Shown piece after piece: positions 37,301 to 44,688 of a stretch of DNA of 64,000 nt. The stretch is from positions 52,535 to 116,534 of the forward strand of contig NZ_JAMXMY010000029.1 of NCBI RefSeq assembly GCF_024055795.1, read 5' to 3'. Below the pieces are notes generated by a model. That model searched no databases. It saw only the letters and a program-made list of their open reading frames with translations, and was not told the DNA's origin. Position numbers and translations under genes: made by a program. This stretch comes from Actinoallomurus purpureus. GTDB lineage: Bacteria; Actinomycetota; Actinomycetes; Streptosporangiales; Streptosporangiaceae. Position 1 is the stretch's first letter, and the number at the start of each line of letters is the position of its first letter.

Positions 37301-38694
37301 GGCCCGACCACGAACTGCCCGTCCCGAAAGGCCTCGGTCAGCTGCGGATAGGCGGCGCACCGCTCCCAGAAGTCCCCGCGCACGCTCAGCACGACGAACG
37401 CCGGAGGTGTGTCCGCCGGACCGCACGGCGTGCCTGCCGCCGCGCCCAGCGCGGTGATGAACGACCGTCGCTCCGCCTCCCCGGCCGCGTCGTCGCCGAA
37501 GGTGAAGATCTTCTCGAACTGGTCCACGACCAGCACCAGTCGTTCCCCTCCGGTGTCGGCGTCCGTGCCGGCCGAGGCTCGCCGGTACGCCAGCAACGTC
37601 CGCCGTACGAGCAGGTGCGCCTCCTCGGGATGCTCCGCGAGGTCGCGCCGGATCGAGGCGACATCTGTTCCGGCGAGCACGGACAACTGGACGGCCAGCT
37701 CCTCCAGGGGTGCCCGGGTCAGGTTGAGGACGAGGCGGGGCCAGGTCTCGGATCCGGGAGCCAGCGCTCCGCGGGCCAGCATCGGTATCAGGCCCGCGCG
37801 CAGGAGGGACGACTTGCCCGCGCCGGAGGCTCCGGTCACGATCACGATGCCCAGGCCGCTCAGGCACTCGGCGATCTTGCCGACCAGCTGCGCGGACAAC
37901 TGCTCACGCCCGTAGAAGATTCCGGAGTGTCTCGTCTCGAACGGCCACAGCCCCTGGTACGGGCATCCGGACCAGCGCGGCACGCCGGGCGTGCTCCCCG
38001 CGTCCGTACCAGAGTCTGTGACGGTGCGCTCGACGAGGAACGACAGATCCTCGCGGAGCAGCCGCACCTGCGTCGACTGCCAACGGAGCCGTTCACTGTC
38101 CGCCCGCCGCTCCGCCTCCGTCTCCACCAGCCGCCCGAGGATCACGGCGACCGCATCGCGAACGTCCGCGAGCAGGAAGCCGAAGTCCTGGAACTCCTCA
38201 CTCAGCGCCTTGAACGCCGAGGCCACCTGGAACTGCAGTTCGACGTCGCCTTTCTCGGCGACGTCCTCCAGCACGGCCCTGACCGCGCCGATCTCCCGCA
38301 GGACCGCGGCACCCTCGCGCCGAAGCGACACCGCCGCCGTCCCTTCGGCGACCAGGACCTCCTCGATCCGCCTGGCCAGCTCCCGCTCGATCTCGTCCTG
38401 CGTCGGCGACCTCTCGTCGAGGCGCAGCCGGTCGACCACCTCCTCGATCAGGTTCGTCAGGACGTTCGCGCCGACCGATCCGAGCACTCCGACGCTCGCC
38501 GCGATCTGCGCACCCGTCCCCGGCAACGTCGCGACCACCGGCCCGAAAGCACCCGCGCACAACAAGGCCGTCAAACCGGCCGGCGACATCCGCCGAAAAC
38601 CATGCCCCGCCCGACGGGTGGCCTCCGCGATCCGGGCACGCACCCCCGCCCGCATCCGCCGGTTCTGCTCATCCGTAGTCCCCGTGTCACCCAC
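34330..38694 (-). CDS. nSTAND-type NTPase with C-terminal WD40 propeller
   Basis: 1454 residues; GTG at 38694. Residues 1-240 are helical, with a hydrophobic stretch at about 38-85 (LTALLCAGAFGPVVATLPG) and a coiled-coil-like region after it. The STAND NTPase follows: CPYQGLWPFETRHSGIFYGR near 245, Walker A GASGAGKSS near 290, Walker B VLVVDQFEKIF near 385, and a helical arm with AHDVLLTAWSRPREWV near 640. One transmembrane-like segment lies at about 730-750 (LVAGQAALLVVALAAG). From about 815 to the end, WD40 repeats (SPDGTLATGGVRDGRVLFWD style) should make one or two propellers. STAND proteins are ligand-gated switches, used in signalling or immunity. No effector domain is recognised and there is no partner gene. 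Confidence 0.9.
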   Translation of the reverse strand: MGDTGTTDEQNRRMRAGVRARIAEATRRAGHGFRRMSPAGLTALLCAGAFGPVVATLPGTGAQIAASVGVLGSVGANVLTNLIEEVVDRLRLDERSPTQDEIERELARRIEEVLVAEGTAAVSLRREGAAVLREIGAVRAVLEDVAEKGDVELQFQVASAFKALSEEFQDFGFLLADVRDAVAVILGRLVETEAERRADSERLRWQSTQVRLLREDLSFLVERTVTDSGTDAGSTPGVPRWSGCPYQGLWPFETRHSGIFYGREQLSAQLVGKIAECLSGLGIVIVTGASGAGKSSLLRAGLIPMLARGALAPGSETWPRLVLNLTRAPLEELAVQLSVLAGTDVASIRRDLAEHPEEAHLLVRRTLLAYRRASAGTDADTGGERLVLVVDQFEKIFTFGDDAAGEAERRSFITALGAAAGTPCGPADTPPAFVVLSVRGDFWERCAAYPQLTEAFRDGQFVVGPMTEPELRRAITGPATAARLEIESGLVDDILAELRATGVTGEYEAGALPLLSQAMLITCKNRTGDRLTRRDYGLSGGVAHAVRASADGVYHGLEPRRQAVAAEVFRRLIVISADGRLARRTAQRTDLYAGRTAEQVADIDAVLDAFTDERLVILDDASVEIAHDVLLTAWSRPREWVEDDRRALLVRQRLADAARYWSESRQDDGALYRGARLAEAREWAADRTDLTPLEERFLRASTAVAEATLMAERRRTRRLRRLVAGQAALLVVALAAGTAAFQQRGTAQRRQAEAVSRARAAESALAGRADPRRAMMLAALAWQAHPTAEARGAVLSAQMLAHAGRLGDTNGSTSAAISPDGGLVATGGTDGTIRLWDGRTHRQRVVLRGLTRAMVMRFSPDGTMLAAGALTGQVAVWTTSDGRALPSPRWPTLKPVAWRPDGRALAVASVGRGGTVTLREWNPRSGRLLTAFPVPGTGTPDARSSLLSRLASSLAYSPDGELIAVGHADGTAALYRLRDGRRIATLRGHAGRSEVSVTFSPDGTLATGGVRDGRVLFWDRAGRSLGTAGQGSDPVGALVYAGADRLIAVGGGPKVRVWNLRDRTWDTDSFVRPGGGTLLDVGVSADGRTIAAAGLAGSTVLWHRANTWLSGVGDDAAMTGVTFDHSGTRLAAVDARGNLSTWDVTGLPPKPLITARSGAALGKTGVAYGRDGTLAGTSGRGTVQVFDPTGRKRADLTVGPGLSADAVAFSPDGTLLAATALPAGDPLTGSNAIYLWDVRTLRQRGVVGLGPYRPERIAFTPDGSRLLAAAAATATTAQKLGSTDSLVRIWRTKDLAVERSLRTGQDQVIGISVSHDGRTLATAGSGRVIRLWDLRSGRLLRTFAGHPSSIRDVAFSPDDRTLATGTQGDTIIRLWSASTGRLVADLTGHLGVLNRLAFSPRGDLLATAGVDGNIGVWNTDPAVTVRHICAILTGPTLTGEWRALGVDPRTAPCR

Positions 38695-38779
38695 CGCATC
38701 AATATGACCGCCGTGACCCGCCGCCGATGAAAGGAACCGCCAACCGGTCCCTACGCCGTCCGGATGCGGCCACCGGAGT

Positions 38780-40204
38780 TTGACTTCCTCCCCCTTCTGA
38801 AGAAAGGGGGATTCCCATCGGCCGTGTGGCCGATTCGGCCTTTAGGCCGGGCGCCTCACGGCGCGGGTTTCCTGTTTCAGCGCCGGCTGCGGAAGGGAGG
38901 ACCCTTGCCGTCTGACACCAGCTCCACAGGCATCGCCGGGGTTGTGCCCGGCTACGGCTCGACCAGCCGCAAGGATGTTCTTGGCCGCGTTGATGTCCCG
39001 GTCATGCCGGGTGCGGCAGCCCGGACACGTCCAGTGCCGGGTGGAAAGACTCAGCTCCGCGAGCAGGTACCCGCAAACCGAGCAGGTCTTGGAAGACGGA
39101 TACCAGCGATCGATCACCACGAGCGTACGCCCGGCCCGTTCGGCCTTGTACTCCAGCTGCCGGCGGAACTCACCCCACCCCGCATCGGAGATCACCCGCG
39201 CCAGCTTTCGGTTCTTCACCATGTTGGCGACCGCGAGGTCTTCGATGACGATGACATCCGCTCTGCGCACCAGGTTGGTGCTGACGCGGTGCAGGAAGTC
39301 GTTTCGGGCGTTGCGGACCTTGCGGTGGGCGCGGGCGACCTTGGTCTTGGCCTTGCGCCGGTTGGCGCTCCCGCGCTCGCGGCGGGCCATCCGCCGCTGG
39401 TAGCGGGCGAGGTTGCGGGCCTTGCGCTCCAGATGCCGGGGGTTGGCGATGCGTTCCCCGTCGGAGGTGACCGCGAAGTCCTTGATCCCCAGATCGATAC
39501 CGATGGCGTGCCTGGCGGTCTCCATCGGGTCGGGCGCGTTCGTTTCGACGGCGAACGTCACATACCAGCGGCCGTCCGGATCCCGGGAGATCACGACCAT
39601 CGTCGGGTTCAGCGCGGCCAGGTCCACACCCTCGAAGGACCACACGAACCGCAGCGGCGCCTTGGTCTTGGCCATGGACAACTCGCCGTTCTTCATCCGG
39701 AACGCCGAGCGGGTGTAATGCGCCGACTGGCGGGAGCTGCGGTTCTTGAACCGCGGGTATTTCGCGCGGCCGGCGAAGAAGTTCGCGAACGCCGCATGCT
39801 GGTGCCGCAGCGTCTGCTGCAGCGGAACCGACGACACCTCCGACAAGAACGCCAGGTCCTCGGTCTTCTTCCATCCGGTCAAAGCGGCGTCGGTCTGCTT
39901 GTAAGAGGTCTTCTTCCCTCGCTGGTGGTACGCGGCGTGGCGTTCGGCGAGGGTCTTGTTCCACACCAGGCGCACACACCCGAACGTGCGGTTGAACACC
40001 GCCGCTTGTTCAGAGTCCGGGTAAGCCCGGCACTTGTACGCCGTCCGCATGACCAGCACCTTACAACTGTCACACTCCCATGTAAGTCGAATGGCCGAAC
40101 GTCGGCGGACTCCGTTCTCAGGCCGTCCCGGCTACGCCGGGCCGCTCCTGACGGAGTCCGGATTCCTCCCCGGCTGAAGGCCGGGGCATCCTCCGGAGGA
40201 CTAG
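38780..40204 (-). mobile_element. IS200/IS605-superfamily element, TnpB only, copy 2
   Basis: 1425 bp, opposite in orientation to copy 1 and nearly identical in its ends: CTAGTCCTCCGGAGGATGCC after a TTCAC target (minus strand, target at 40205-40209) and the terminal GGGGGAGGAAGTCAA at 38780. The same subterminal hairpins are present. The flanks differ completely from copy 1, which fixes the element boundaries. It lies between the PrpF-type and nSTAND genes and does not obviously break either. It also lacks a TnpA gene. Confidence 0.92.
38842..40050 (-). CDS. tnpB: TnpB RNA-guided endonuclease, copy 2
   Basis: 402 residues from the ATG at 40050 (an ATG three codons upstream is possible). It is close to copy 1 over its whole length, with scattered changes (for example CSVCGYLLAE for CSACGHLLAE, and a C-terminal HNPGDACGAG for ERSSGDACGAG). 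RuvC Asp (GIDLGIKDFA), Glu (VIEDLAVANM), Asp (HDRDINAAKN) and the zinc ribbon are intact. Both copies thus look functional. Confidence 0.95.
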   Translation of the reverse strand: MRTAYKCRAYPDSEQAAVFNRTFGCVRLVWNKTLAERHAAYHQRGKKTSYKQTDAALTGWKKTEDLAFLSEVSSVPLQQTLRHQHAAFANFFAGRAKYPRFKNRSSRQSAHYTRSAFRMKNGELSMAKTKAPLRFVWSFEGVDLAALNPTMVVISRDPDGRWYVTFAVETNAPDPMETARHAIGIDLGIKDFAVTSDGERIANPRHLERKARNLARYQRRMARRERGSANRRKAKTKVARAHRKVRNARNDFLHRVSTNLVRRADVIVIEDLAVANMVKNRKLARVISDAGWGEFRRQLEYKAERAGRTLVVIDRWYPSSKTCSVCGYLLAELSLSTRHWTCPGCRTRHDRDINAAKNILAAGRAVAGHNPGDACGAGVRRQGSSLPQPALKQETRAVRRPA

Positions 40205-40347
40205 GTGAAAGCCCGCTCAGCCGCGTGTGGCCGGGTGGCCACTCCAGCCGGACGATTCGGTCGGCGGCGGCCTGGGCGGCCGGATCACGGGTGATCAGAA
40301 AGTGTGGTGCGGCCGTGGGTGGCGGTGCCGTGGCAGCCGGCAGCGGC

Positions 40348-41502
40348 TCATCGCGAACGTTCTTCCGGGACGGGAACGAGGAGTTCGGCTTGGGCGATGC
40401 GCCGGGCGGCGCGATGCAACAGCACCGTGGGGGACGCCCCATCCGAGCCGGGGACGGCTCGGGTGGTGACCACGCCCGCGGGGGTGCCCAGGCGCAGCGT
40501 GCCGTCGGCGGCCTGCCCGGCGACACGGTGGGCGAGGGTGCCGGGGGTGGCGGCGGCGGTGGCCACCGCGATGGCGGAGGTGAGGCCGATCGCCGGATGC
40601 GGTGCGTGCATGGAGACCATGCGGATGGACAGGTCGTACTCGTCCTGGCCGACCAGCACGCCCTGCGTGGTGCGGAACGAGGCGGGACGACCGACGATGC
40701 CGACCTTCGGCACGGCGTGGCTGACCGGGTCGTCCTGCCCGGCCAGGCCCATCGCAAGGGCGGCCTGACGGCGCAGCGCGGTCAGCGCGGGAACCACGGC
40801 GGCGAATTCGGCGACCGATTCGTTGCCGCCGAGACCGAACGCCTTGGCGTCGAAAAGCGCGACGGGAGCGCCGGCGTCGACAAGGGATGCCTCGACGGGG
40901 CCGTCCGGTCTGATCAGGGTGTCCAAGGGGCGGCCGGTGGGCAGGGCGCGCCCGGTGGTCGAGCCCGCCGGGTCCTGGAACCCGAGCAGGACGGGCACGC
41001 CGAGCGCAGACGCACCGGGAACCGCGGCCGTGCCCTCGTCGGGAGGAACGAGGTCCGGCGTGGGGATCGTGCCGGTGAGCCGTGCTCCGGTGTTGACGTT
41101 GATCATGTGGACGGTGGTGGTGTCCGAGGTGATCGATACGAGACCGCGGTGGATGGCGTAGAGGGCCACGGCGGTGGCGCAGTTACCGCAGTTGCTGGTC
41201 CACTCGACGCGATCGTCCCCCACACCGACCTGTGCGAAGGCGTACTCGAGGTCGACGCCGGGCTCGGACGACGCCTCCACGATCGCGGCCTTGGAGGTGG
41301 TGGAGGAGGCGCCGCCGACGCCGTCGATCTGCCGGGGGTCGGCGGCGTTGAAGGCGGCGAGCAGCAGCGTGTCGATGTTCACACCGGTCGCCACGACATC
41401 GTGGTGCGCGAAGATCCAGCACTTGCTGGTCCCTCCACGGATCATCTCGCCCTGCAGACGCAACACGACCGACTCCTCGTGGGAACCCGACGGCTTTTCC
41501 AT
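40348..41502 (-). CDS. PrpF-family isomerase (2-methylaconitate / aconitate isomerase-like)
   Basis: 384 residues; ATG at 41502. The family opens with MIRGGTSKCWIF, here near residue 20, then GVGGASSTTSKAAIV and EWTSNCGNCATAVALYAI, which carries a catalytic-type cysteine. It ends with APHPAIGLTSAIAVATAAA and LGTPAGVV. PrpF proteins (diaminopimelate epimerase fold) move double bonds in methylaconitate or related tricarboxylates and oxalomesaconate. The DeoR regulator upstream on the same strand is its likely controller. The real substrate is unknown. Confidence 0.9.
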   Translation of the reverse strand: MEKPSGSHEESVVLRLQGEMIRGGTSKCWIFAHHDVVATGVNIDTLLLAAFNAADPRQIDGVGGASSTTSKAAIVEASSEPGVDLEYAFAQVGVGDDRVEWTSNCGNCATAVALYAIHRGLVSITSDTTTVHMINVNTGARLTGTIPTPDLVPPDEGTAAVPGASALGVPVLLGFQDPAGSTTGRALPTGRPLDTLIRPDGPVEASLVDAGAPVALFDAKAFGLGGNESVAEFAAVVPALTALRRQAALAMGLAGQDDPVSHAVPKVGIVGRPASFRTTQGVLVGQDEYDLSIRMVSMHAPHPAIGLTSAIAVATAAATPGTLAHRVAGQAADGTLRLGTPAGVVTTRAVPGSDGASPTVLLHRAARRIAQAELLVPVPEERSR

Positions 41503-41603
41503 GAGTGATGCGTTCCACAGTGGGTTACCTCAATGTGAAGCACAATCCCGGAATTCTGCAGAGGCATTAAGCTTGAGTTAAAGCTGGGGGCGAACGCTCG
41601 CGA

Positions 41604-41625
41604 AGAGTGCTTTCGGCTCCACTCT
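41604..41625. promoter_or_regulatory. inverted repeat AGAGTG-N10-CACTCT, possible DeoR operator
   Basis: It lies about 100 bp upstream of the PrpF-type gene in a GC-poor 266-bp gap between it and the DeoR gene. The arms are exact over 6 bp. The site is offered only from position and symmetry. Confidence 0.35.
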
Positions 41626-41768
41626 GCAAATTAGTGCCTATATGTCAGTGAATGGTGATTTATCGCCAAGGTTCCACCCACTTCACCACGCCGGGCGGCA
41701 ATGTTGCGGCCCGGCCCGCCGTCACCGACGAAAACTACGTGTGGGTGTGACCCTTCTGCGCTCGCCGG

Positions 41769-42560
41769 TCAGCGAAGGGCCACGTCGTAGGCCACCTTGT
41801 GGTTGTCGAGCTCGCCCAGCGCGTCGGGCGGGGCGCCGTCGTCGGTGATGATCTTTTCGAAATCGGTCAGCGAGGCCACCTTGTGCAGTGCGACGCGGCC
41901 GAGTTTGGTGTGGTCGACCAGCAGGAAGTTGCGCTCCGCGCTCTGGAGCATGGCCCGCTTGACGAGCACGACATGCGGCTCCTGGTGATAGGCGTGGCCG
42001 CCGGAGACCGCCGACGTGGACACGAAGCAGATGTCGACCCGCAGGGCCGCGATGGCTTCGACACATGAGACGCCGAGGAACGATTTGTGCAGCGCGTCGT
42101 AGTCGCCGCCCAGGGCGACCAACCGGATTCCGCGCATCGCCGACAGCAGGTTGAGCCCCTCCAGGAAGTTCGTGACGACGGTCAGCGGGGTGATCTTCTC
42201 GAGGTGGCGGGCGAGTGCCAGGGCCGTCGTCGAATCGTCGAGCATGATCGCCATTCCCGGCTCGACCCGTTCCACGGCCTTGTCCGCGATGGCGTTCTTC
42301 TCGGCCTGCATGGACTTCGTGCGGTACGCGATGCTGCTCTCGAAGACGCCGGAGCGCTGGGCGGTGACCCCGCCGCGGAACTTTCGGACGATGCCCTGCC
42401 GTGCCAGCTCGTCCAGGTCCCGGTGGATCGTCATCAGGCTGACCTCGAACCGTTCGGTGAGATCGGCCGCCGTCGCCGAGCCGCGCGTCACGACGAATTC
42501 GGCGATGGCGTTCTGCCGCCTGGCCGGACCGCTGGGCTCACGGCCCTTCCGGCTGTTCAT
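41769..42560 (-). CDS. DeoR-family transcriptional regulator
   Basis: 263 residues; ATG at 42560 with GAGGAG upstream. The DeoR helix-turn-helix is at about residues 15-70 (ATAADLTERFEVSLMTIHRD, LDELARQGIVRKFRGG). The sugar-phosphate-sensor domain has MLDDSTTALALARHL, TVVTNFLEGLN, LVALGGDY and FVSTSAVSGGHAY, then LLVDHTKLGRVALHKVA. These regulators repress catabolic genes until a phosphorylated intermediate binds. The PrpF-type gene downstream is the probable target. Confidence 0.93.
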   Translation of the reverse strand: MNSRKGREPSGPARRQNAIAEFVVTRGSATAADLTERFEVSLMTIHRDLDELARQGIVRKFRGGVTAQRSGVFESSIAYRTKSMQAEKNAIADKAVERVEPGMAIMLDDSTTALALARHLEKITPLTVVTNFLEGLNLLSAMRGIRLVALGGDYDALHKSFLGVSCVEAIAALRVDICFVSTSAVSGGHAYHQEPHVVLVKRAMLQSAERNFLLVDHTKLGRVALHKVASLTDFEKIITDDGAPPDALGELDNHKVAYDVALR

Positions 42561-42768
42561 GACGCGCTCCTCGGTACGGCCGGACGGAGACTCGCCCTGG
42601 ACGTCAACCTTATCCCGGCTGCCTGGGTTTCATCCGCGACGTCGCAGGTGATGCCGAGAGGGAGCGTGCGCGTCTGGCAGATCGGGGCCGAGGGTCTCGC
42701 CGTGACCTGCCGTGGGCGGCGAAGACTGGACGGCGTCCCGGTCTGTGACGAGTGATTTTCGTCGGGGC

Positions 42769-42795
42769 TGTCACAGGTCGTGGGGCTGCCTTGTC
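42769..42795 (+). promoter_or_regulatory. ECF41-like sigma-factor promoter
   Basis: TGTCACA (42769-42775), a spacer of exactly 16 bp, then TGTC (42792-42795), 52 bp before the start of the NmrA-like gene. The known ECF41 consensus is TGTCACA-N16-CGTC, and ECF41 targets are typically oxidoreductase, epimerase or carboxymuconolactone decarboxylase genes. No ECF41 gene is in the window. Confidence 0.75.
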
Positions 42796-42847
42796 TTAGC
42801 TGGCGACCGGGTGGCAGAACGGCTCCCGGTGGACAGGAGGGCATGGC

Positions 42848-43603
42848 ATGAAGTTCGTGGTCATCGGTGGCACCGGTCTTATCGGGTCCAAGGTCGTGGC
42901 GAATCTGCGGGAGCGCGGTCATGAGGCGGTGGCGGCGGCGCCGAGCACCGGTGTCAACACCCTCACTGGTGAGGGGCTGGCCGAGGTCTTGGCCGGTGCG
43001 TCGGTGGTGGTCGACGTGTCGAATTCGCCGTCGTTCGAGGACGGCCCGGTGCTGGAGTTCTTCGTGACCTCCACGCGTAACCTGCTGGCGGCCGAGGCGG
43101 CCGCCGGTGTCGGGCATCATGTGGCGTTGTCGGTGGTGGGGGCCGAGCGGTTGCCTGAGAGCGGCTATATGCGGGCGAAGGTCGCGCAGGAGACGTTGAT
43201 CGAGGGTTCGTCGATTCCGTTCTCGATCGTGCATGCGACGCAGTTCTTCGAGTTCGTTCGTGGTATCGCGGACGGCGGCACCGACGGCGGCACGGTCCGG
43301 ATGGCTCCGGTGTCGTTCCAGCCCATGGCGAGTGATGACGTGGCCCGGGTGGTCGGTGAGGTCGCGGTGGGGGCGCCGGTGAACGGCCGGGTGGAGACCG
43401 GCGGGCCGGAGCGGTTCCGGATGGATGGGTTCTTCCGGGATGCCTTGGCGGGCTGGGGTGATCCGCGTGAGGTGGTCACCGACCCGCACGCGCGTTACTT
43501 CGGCACCGAGCTGAGCGAACGGTCTCTGGTACCAGGCGATGACGCGATTCTCGGCGAGATCCGCTACAGCGACTGGCCCGGCCGGATCCCCGCCGGCGAG
43601 TAG
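42848..43603 (+). CDS. NmrA-like NAD(P)-binding oxidoreductase/epimerase
   Basis: 251 residues; ATG at 42848 after ACAGGAGGG. The Rossmann start is KFVVIGGTGLIGSKVVANL (GxxGxxG). The text VVVDVSNSPSFEDG, HHVALSVVGAERLPESGYMR and IPFSIVHATQFFEF follows the atypical SDR/NmrA pattern, in which the catalytic Tyr-Lys is weak. It is the first gene of an operon with the cupin gene, 27 bp downstream. It fits the kind of gene controlled by ECF41 factors. Confidence 0.9.
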   Translation: MKFVVIGGTGLIGSKVVANLRERGHEAVAAAPSTGVNTLTGEGLAEVLAGASVVVDVSNSPSFEDGPVLEFFVTSTRNLLAAEAAAGVGHHVALSVVGAERLPESGYMRAKVAQETLIEGSSIPFSIVHATQFFEFVRGIADGGTDGGTVRMAPVSFQPMASDDVARVVGEVAVGAPVNGRVETGGPERFRMDGFFRDALAGWGDPREVVTDPHARYFGTELSERSLVPGDDAILGEIRYSDWPGRIPAGE

Positions 43604-43630
43604 CGACCCTTCCTTACGGAGGCACTTCTC

Positions 43631-44062
43631 ATGTCAGACGAACCACAGAAGACCAGATCGAATGCGTGGCAGACGGCGCTGACCACGCTGCAGGAGGCCG
43701 TACCGCCGTTCATTCCCACCGGAGCGCACGCGATGACCGTGGTCATCGAGTACCCGCCCGGTGACCCAGGCGCGCCGCCGCACCGCCACTCCGGCCCCGC
43801 CTTCGGGTACGTGCTGGAGGGCGAGATGCTCTTCGAACTCGAAGGCGAGCCCGAGCGGGTCGTACGCGCGGGCGAGGCGTTCTGGGAGCAGGGCGGCGAC
43901 GTCATCCACTACCAGGACGGCAACAACCGCGACGACATCCCGGTCCGCTTCACCGTCACGATGCTGTGCGAACCCGGCCAGCCGATGCTCACCCTCGTCG
44001 ACGACGAGGAACTCGCCCAGCGCGCGGACCGCCGCGCCCCTCGACCCGAAGGACGTTCATGA
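43631..44062 (+). CDS. cupin-domain protein
   Basis: 143 residues; ATG at 43631 with ACGGAGG. A single cupin barrel: GAPPHRHSGPAFGYVLEGEM (two metal-binding His), FELEGEPERVVRAGEAFWEQ, and IHYQDGNNRDDIPVRF. Metal-dependent but reaction unknown. It is translationally coupled to the following small gene by ATGA and follows the NmrA-like gene. Confidence 0.88.
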   Translation: MSDEPQKTRSNAWQTALTTLQEAVPPFIPTGAHAMTVVIEYPPGDPGAPPHRHSGPAFGYVLEGEMLFELEGEPERVVRAGEAFWEQGGDVIHYQDGNNRDDIPVRFTVTMLCEPGQPMLTLVDDEELAQRADRRAPRPEGRS

Positions 44063-44265
44063 CCACCCCGCCCAGCGGAGACGACTCCCTGTACGAGTTG
44101 GAGGTCGAGGTCAGCGAAGAGCTGACTTTGGCCGAGTCCAGCCGCCCGGAGGAGATCGCCGACCTGCCGGTCACCGAGTGGTTGTTCGACCCGGCGGACG
44201 CCGAACGCGACGAAGCCGGCCTGCACGGCCTGCTCGGCGCGATCCAGGCACTGGAAGAGGATTAG
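44059..44265 (+). CDS. small acidic protein of unknown function
   Basis: 68 residues; ATG at 44059 overlaps the cupin stop (ATGA). Very acidic: YELEVEVSEELTLAESS, RPEEIADLPVTEWLFDPADA, ending GLLGAIQALEED. No cysteine, no signal peptide, no known domain. Coupling to a cupin in a likely ECF41 operon makes it a real gene rather than a chance frame. I do not recognise a family. Confidence 0.6.
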   Translation: MTTPPSGDDSLYELEVEVSEELTLAESSRPEEIADLPVTEWLFDPADAERDEAGLHGLLGAIQALEED

Positions 44266-44346
44266 GCGCCAAAGTCCGCGCGCGTGCGCCGCGAGACCTT
44301 CATCGGCCCGTGCCCTCCGACACCATCTGGGGGGCACGGGCGCTGG

Positions 44347-44688
44347 TCAGGTCCGTAGAAAGGCCAGAACGGCCAGGACCCGGCGATGATCGTCGTCTGC
44401 GGGCGGCAGGTCGAGCTTGGCGAAGATGTTGTTGATGTGCTTGCCGACGGCCGCCGGGGAGACGACGAGGCCGCGGGCGATCGCACTGTTGGAGCGGCCC
44501 TCGGCCATGAGTCCGAGCACCTCGCGTTCGCGGGGGCTGAGGCGTTCGAGCGGGTCGCGTCTGAGTCGCAGCAGCTGGCGAACGACCTCAGGGTCGATCA
44601 CGGTGCCGCCGGCGGCCACCTTGCGGATGGCGTCGACGAACTCGGTCACCTCGCCCACCCGGTCCTTCAGCAGGTAGCCGACCCCTGC
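44347..44688 (-). pseudogene. 5'-truncated NarL-type response regulator
   Basis: The minus-strand frame reads AGVGYLLKDRVGEVTEFVDA, IRKVAAGGTVIDPEVVRQLL and then a full LuxR helix-turn-helix (LSPREREVLGLMAEGRSNSA ... VGKHINNIFAKLDL). This is the end of the receiver (the Lys of LLKDR) and all of the output domain. The phospho-acceptor Asp and the first about 100 residues are missing. The frame meets the truncated permease gene head to head at about 44680, so the promoter is gone too. Confidence 0.85.

Noticed and set aside
34330..38694. Call of the nSTAND-WD40 gene as an antiphage Avs system
   Set aside because: Avs proteins have a defined effector and a TPR sensor. Here the sensor is WD40 and no effector is recognised, so defence is only one possibility.
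40205..40347. Minus-strand frame after the PrpF-type gene (RDPAAQAAADRIVRLEW...) that would continue across the excised TnpB copy 2
   Set aside because: It has no start codon of its own and is only an alternative frame of the PrpF-type gene further upstream; not enough to call a gene.
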